Origin: Fimenecus sp052298855 | GTDB lineage: Bacteria; Bacillota; Clostridia; Oscillospirales; Acutalibacteraceae | NCBI GenBank assembly: GCA_052298855.1 | Contig: DAVZXP010000009.1 | Coordinates: forward strand, 62,001 to 126,000 | Reading direction: 5' to 3' | Length of the DNA: 64,000 bases | Part shown: positions 60,815 to 64,000 of the stretch, in pieces | How positions within the stretch are numbered: position 1 is the stretch's first letter | Layout: every line of letters starts with the position of its first letter | Translations under genes and position numbers: made by a program | Notes under the pieces: model-generated | What the model saw: the letters and a program-made list of their open reading frames with translations, nothing else | What the model was told of the DNA's origin: nothing | Databases searched by the model: none

Positions 60815-61912
60815 TTAAATACAAAGCTTTTGGTTTTCAAGTTGTTTAATATTTTCAACTATTCTGTTATATTCCGTAAATGCTTCAAGAATATCATTCT
60901 CATCTTCAAATGTTGGACGTTTTAAATACTTTTTATCTATTACAAAATTCTTTTTTAATTCTTCAAACAAAACCGTAACCGAAGAACCTTTTTGATCGAT
61001 AATTATTCCATCACCATATTTATCTGAAGAAACTTTAACATTTAAAAGTGAAATGCTGCTATAAGGTTCTAATTGTAATTCCAACTGACTAATGCGTTCA
61101 TCAAGTTCGGTGAGTTTTAATTGCCTTTCCATTTCTTTCCGATACTTTTCTTTTTCGATTTTATATCCTTTTATAGCTTCACTTTTCTTTATATGATTAA
61201 GTCCATTATATAGCCCATAATTGTTGCAACAATACATTATATCAAAAGCAAGGATATGAAGATTATCATCTTCAAGTTCGTTTTCTTTTAGATATTTTGC
61301 GTTTTTTTCAAGCAATGATTCATGTTCTTTAACTGCTTCGACAATCGCATTACACAAATCATAAAAATATTTCAAGTTAAAATTTGAACCAGAACCAATA
61401 TCAAAACCGAATTCAACATACTGGGCAAACTTTTCTACAGGATCGTGTTTATATATATAATTATCGTTTGGATTAAACGCTACAAGATAACAAAAAGCCG
61501 CATGCCTGTCGTCTTGTTTAAATTTCCACGAGTTTGGGAAAGTTTCCTGACGCAATCGCTCCATACCTTCCATAAATTCATCTATATGATTTTGACGAAG
61601 AGTTAAATTGCCTCCATCATCAGCAAATAGAACCTCCTCAAAAAGATGTCTAACTTCAGCATCTTTTTTCTCTGCAATTTTTACAACTCCGTTTGATGGC
61701 GAGACCATCTTGTTATCTGTCAAAACAAAAAATTCACTTTTTGCAGCATTAAACTTTTCTGCAAAACTGATATTTTCATATTCGCTTGAAGTCCAAACAT
61801 GCCGAAACCGTTTAACCGCTTTCCACTTAAATAATTCTTCGTGATCAACATAAAAATAATCAAGCTGTTCTTCATATCTATTTATCAATTCGTGTAAATT
61901 ATTCATATTCAT
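60815..61912 (-). CDS. Hypothetical protein, 365 residues
   Basis: I do not recognise a family. The protein is hydrophilic and acidic, without signal peptide or membrane segment. Residues ~90-200 are rich in aromatic and charged residues (FYDLCNAIVEAV, HAAFCYLVAFNPNDNYIYKHD), and the part from about 255 to 300 (KIEKEKYRKEMERQLKLTEL, DERISQLELQLE) is a predicted coiled coil. A small beta region follows (VKVSSDKYGDGIIIDQKGSS), like an SH3/KOW-type fold with the DGI-I--QKG-SVTV pattern. The start at 61912 is uncertain because GGAGGGG lies 13 bp upstream, longer than usual; an ATG at 61906 is possible. It stands alone between mobile debris and a PrsW-like gene, so an accessory role is possible. 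Confidence 0.6.
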   Translation of the reverse strand: MNMNNLHELINRYEEQLDYFYVDHEELFKWKAVKRFRHVWTSSEYENISFAEKFNAAKSEFFVLTDNKMVSPSNGVVKIAEKKDAEVRHLFEEVLFADDGGNLTLRQNHIDEFMEGMERLRQETFPNSWKFKQDDRHAAFCYLVAFNPNDNYIYKHDPVEKFAQYVEFGFDIGSGSNFNLKYFYDLCNAIVEAVKEHESLLEKNAKYLKENELEDDNLHILAFDIMYCCNNYGLYNGLNHIKKSEAIKGYKIEKEKYRKEMERQLKLTELDERISQLELQLEPYSSISLLNVKVSSDKYGDGIIIDQKGSSVTVLFEELKKNFVIDKKYLKRPTFEDENDILEAFTEYNRIVENIKQLENQKLCI

Positions 61913-62075
61913 AAATTGATACTCACCCCTCCAAACACAATACAAAATTCATGCTGAATCAAGCAAAATAAGCCTTAACCATTCTTAAATATTTTATCAT
62001 ACAACAATACAAATGTAAATATTGAATACAATTTCACCACAACACCATATAAATTTTTATTGAACATTTACTTAC

Positions 62076-62103
62076 AGCGTGAGGAATTCTCACGCTGTTT
62101 TTT
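62076..62103 (+). terminator. Isolated rho-independent terminator
   Basis: A perfect 8-bp stem AGCGTGAG/CTCACGCT with loop GAATT and a run of six T on the plus strand. No plus-strand gene ends before it, so it may be left from a deleted gene or shield the PrsW-like gene from read-through. Confidence 0.8.
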
Positions 62104-62263
62104 CATCTGCTCAGTTAAAGGTTTTCAGTCTTATTTTCCTTTTATCACAATTCAAATCCGTTTGTAACGCCGATTAACACTTGATCTTTATCAATTGATT
62201 TGAGGTTTTGTTTTTTATTATATATCGTGGTTGGATTTATGATAAACCTTAGCCGAACTTATA

Positions 62264-62292
62264 TTGCTTTTTAAATTTTATTATAGTATTAT
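62264..62292 (+). promoter_or_regulatory. Promoter of the PrsW-like gene
   Basis: TTGCTT (62264-62269) and TATTAT (62287-62292) with a 17-bp spacer; the start codon is 51 bp downstream and has AAGGAG 8 bp before it. No operator-like repeats were noticed. Confidence 0.5.
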
Positions 62293-62342
62293 ATAACTTA
62301 TGTAATTGTATTTTTTTATTTATTCTGCAAGGAGCAAGAAAG

Positions 62343-63071
62343 ATGTTTTATTATTTAATTGAACCGATTTTAGTTTACAACTGGATATTGGTGTTGGCGG
62401 CAGTTATCCCTGCTGTTATATTGATGATAAAAGTGTATAAATCAGATCATATTGAAAAGGAAAGTCCGAGATTGCTGCGAAAGCTCATAATTGCCGGCAT
62501 ACTTTCAACCTTGATTGCGATGATCGAAGAGCGAATAGGACAATGGATTTTAAGCTCTTTTGTTAAGGAAAACACACAATTATATAATATTTTACTGTAT
62601 TTTGTCGTTGTTGCCATATCCGAAGAATCCTCGAAATATTTAATGATGAAAAAATATTCTTGGAACAGCCCGGACTTTAATTGCCAATATGACGGTGTAG
62701 TTTACGCAACATTTACATCATTGGGCTTTGCTCTTTGGGAAAACATAAATTATGTATTAAGCTACGGATTTTCTACAGCAATTGTAAGGGCAATAACAGC
62801 AATACCCGGACACGCATGCTTCGGCGTTTTTATGGGAATATTTTATGGCATTGCTAAAAAATACTATAACAAAAATCATAATTTTATAAGCGGAATATTC
62901 AGATTTTTCAGCATTTTTATTCCTGCCCTTTTGCATGGCTGCTATGATTATATCGCAACATTACAGGATACTCAAAAAGCGTGGTATTTCGTTCCGTTTG
63001 TTGCAGTTCTTTTTGTAGTTTCTTATTGTGTTGTAAATAAAAGTGCGAAAAAGGACAGATATATAGACTGA
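62343..63071 (+). CDS. PrsW-like intramembrane protease
   Basis: The 242-residue membrane protein has about seven hydrophobic segments and the PrsW motifs: AISEESSKYLMMKK (EExxK), GFALWENINYVL (FxxxEN) and HACFGVFMGI with a later ALLHGCYDY histidine. PrsW of Bacillus subtilis cuts the anti-sigma factor RsiW; relatives occur in many Firmicutes with unknown substrates. No sigma/anti-sigma pair is intact nearby, although a sigma-factor fragment lies at 59.9 kb. It is transcribed alone and followed by a bidirectional terminator. Confidence 0.85.
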   Translation: MFYYLIEPILVYNWILVLAAVIPAVILMIKVYKSDHIEKESPRLLRKLIIAGILSTLIAMIEERIGQWILSSFVKENTQLYNILLYFVVVAISEESSKYLMMKKYSWNSPDFNCQYDGVVYATFTSLGFALWENINYVLSYGFSTAIVRAITAIPGHACFGVFMGIFYGIAKKYYNKNHNFISGIFRFFSIFIPALLHGCYDYIATLQDTQKAWYFVPFVAVLFVVSYCVVNKSAKKDRYID

Positions 63072-63121
63072 TAAAATTATCTAAAGGATGCAAAGTGCAG
63101 CTTATATAATTCCAGCATAGC

Positions 63122-63159
63122 AAAACAGGCTTACCTTACAATTCGGGGTAAGCCTGTTT
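63122..63159. terminator. Bidirectional terminator between PrsW-like and MATE genes
   Basis: Stem AAACAGGCTTACC / GGTAAGCCTGTTT (63123-63135 with 63147-63159), loop of about 11 nt. T-rich sequence follows on both strands, so it can end both convergent transcripts. Confidence 0.82.
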
Positions 63160-63180
63160 CGCTAAATAATATAAACATTT

Positions 63181-64000
63181 CTAAGCTGCCGTATCCTTCG
63201 GCCAAGATTTTCTTAGTGCGGCATAGGAAATTATGAAATTGGCAAACCAGCCTGCCGGTACTGCAAGCCAAACAAAGGCAATGCCAAAGCGTGGTGCAAA
63301 AATCAATGCTACTGATAAGCGTATTGCAAGGTTGACCAAATTTGCAATTAAAAACGGTCGCATATTTCCAAGTCCTCGAAGAACGCCGTCTGTCGCCATT
63401 TTAATACCCATAAATATAAAGAAGTAGCCGATCCATTTCATATAATCACCGGAAACTTGATACGCTAACGCCGTTCCGTCCTTGCCTAAGAAAAGCGAAG
63501 AAATTTGTGTATGCAGTGTTTCAATAGTTACAAATGCAAGAACGGCAAAGCAAACATCTAACAATAAAGCGGCACGGTAGCCTTTTTTAATACGGTCAAT
63601 TTTTCCGGCGCCGAGATTTTGGGAAACAAACGGCGATACGGCATTTCCGATAGATACAAACATCAGCGAAAAAACATTCTCCACCCTCATCGTTGCCGCA
63701 TAGCCTGCAAGAGCTTGCGTACCGAAAGGATTTACGACAGCTTGTACAATCATCATACCGATTGATACTGTTGATTGCTGAAGAACAGACGGAACAGCGA
63801 TTTTAAGCATTGAACGCAGCTCGCTTTTGTCAAACCGATGAAACGAACCTGTGTATCTTTTCATACGATTGAGAAAAATCAAAAGAGAAAGCACGGCGGA
63901 AATTCCCTGCGCAATAAGAGTGGCAAGAGCCGCACCGAATACGCCGAGCTTAAGACCGCCCACCATCCAAAGGTCCATAATAATATTCAAAACAGATGAA
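63181..64000 (-). CDS. MATE-family efflux transporter, truncated at window edge
   Basis: The C-terminal ~273 residues are in the window. They show the MATE layout: a GVFGAALATLIAQGISA segment, AVPSVLQQSTVSIGMMIVQAVV at the start of the second six-helix half, FVSQNLGAGKIDRIKKGYRAAL, and DGVLRGLGNMRPFL, with about eight membrane segments. MATE proteins export drugs or cationic toxins in exchange for H+ or Na+. The frame continues beyond 64000 without a start, so the N-terminal half is missing. Convergent to the PrsW-like gene with a shared terminator. Confidence 0.88.
   Translation of the reverse strand, partial: SSVLNIIMDLWMVGGLKLGVFGAALATLIAQGISAVLSLLIFLNRMKRYTGSFHRFDKSELRSMLKIAVPSVLQQSTVSIGMMIVQAVVNPFGTQALAGYAATMRVENVFSLMFVSIGNAVSPFVSQNLGAGKIDRIKKGYRAALLLDVCFAVLAFVTIETLHTQISSLFLGKDGTALAYQVSGDYMKWIGYFFIFMGIKMATDGVLRGLGNMRPFLIANLVNLAIRLSVALIFAPRFGIAFVWLAVPAGWFANFIISYAALRKSWPKDTAA

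Larger units (their letters stand above)
61913..62342. other. 430-bp intergenic region
   Basis: It holds the divergent starts of the hypothetical gene (minus) and PrsW-like gene (plus), with an isolated terminator (62076-62103) and a promoter (62264-62292) described separately. No gene is seen. Confidence 0.6.

Overview
The window is AT-rich DNA from a low-GC Gram-positive bacterium. Strong AGGAGG-type ribosome binding sites, ATGA-overlapped operons, AraC and LacI regulators, a PrsW-like membrane protein and the style of the glycoside hydrolases all fit a gut-type Clostridia (Oscillospirales or Ruminococcaceae-like). This placement is inferred from gene content only. No rRNA, tRNA, CRISPR array or intact transposase was seen.

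Bases 1-22154 are one long minus-strand operon with intergenic gaps of about 80 bp or less. In transcription order it holds a DUF5696/GH129-like protein, GH89, a DUF5107 protein, an N-acetylhexosamine 1-kinase, GH20, GH2, GH95, two membrane-anchored metallophosphoesterases, a second GH89, a divergent GH95-like enzyme, a GPH-type sugar symporter and a leucine-rich-repeat lipoprotein cut by the window edge. Most hydrolases lack signal peptides, so imported oligosaccharides are probably trimmed in the cytoplasm. The set suits host mucin-type glycans carrying alpha-GlcNAc, GalNAc, beta-Gal, GlcNAc and fucose. A divergent AraC regulator sits at 22383, followed by a PnuC-like transporter.

Bases 24628-44622 form a second glycan locus. 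A GH3 enzyme diverges from a LacI regulator. The plus-strand operon then runs GH38 alpha-mannosidase, secreted GH18, a small membrane protein, two metallophosphoesterases, a GH141-like beta-helix protein, xylose isomerase, xylulokinase, a metallophosphoesterase fused to a PQQ-type propeller, and GH29 alpha-L-fucosidase. The mannose, xylose and fucose theme suggests complex N-glycans, possibly plant-type. A palindromic box occurs before both lacI and GH38. Decayed gene pieces (a GH29 remnant at 24.4 kb and a beta-helix tail at 42.9 kb) show that the locus has been reshuffled.

Bases 45793-55343 hold a third, AraC-controlled unit: an Old Yellow Enzyme with an Fe-S motif, a short-chain dehydrogenase behind a structured leader, a fumarate-reductase-like flavoprotein, a D-2-hydroxyacid dehydrogenase, a sugar-phosphate isomerase-like protein, a heparinase II/III-like protein and an exported endonuclease/exonuclease/phosphatase-family enzyme. 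This combination of redox enzymes with a putative polysaccharide lyase is the best candidate here for an undescribed pathway.

Bases 55344-64000 are accessory. They hold mobile-element debris, an ABC transporter operon (permease, ATPase, membrane protein) preceded by a frameshifted chimera of a sigma factor and a membrane protein, an integrase remnant, an unknown 365-residue protein, a PrsW-like protease and a partial MATE transporter.
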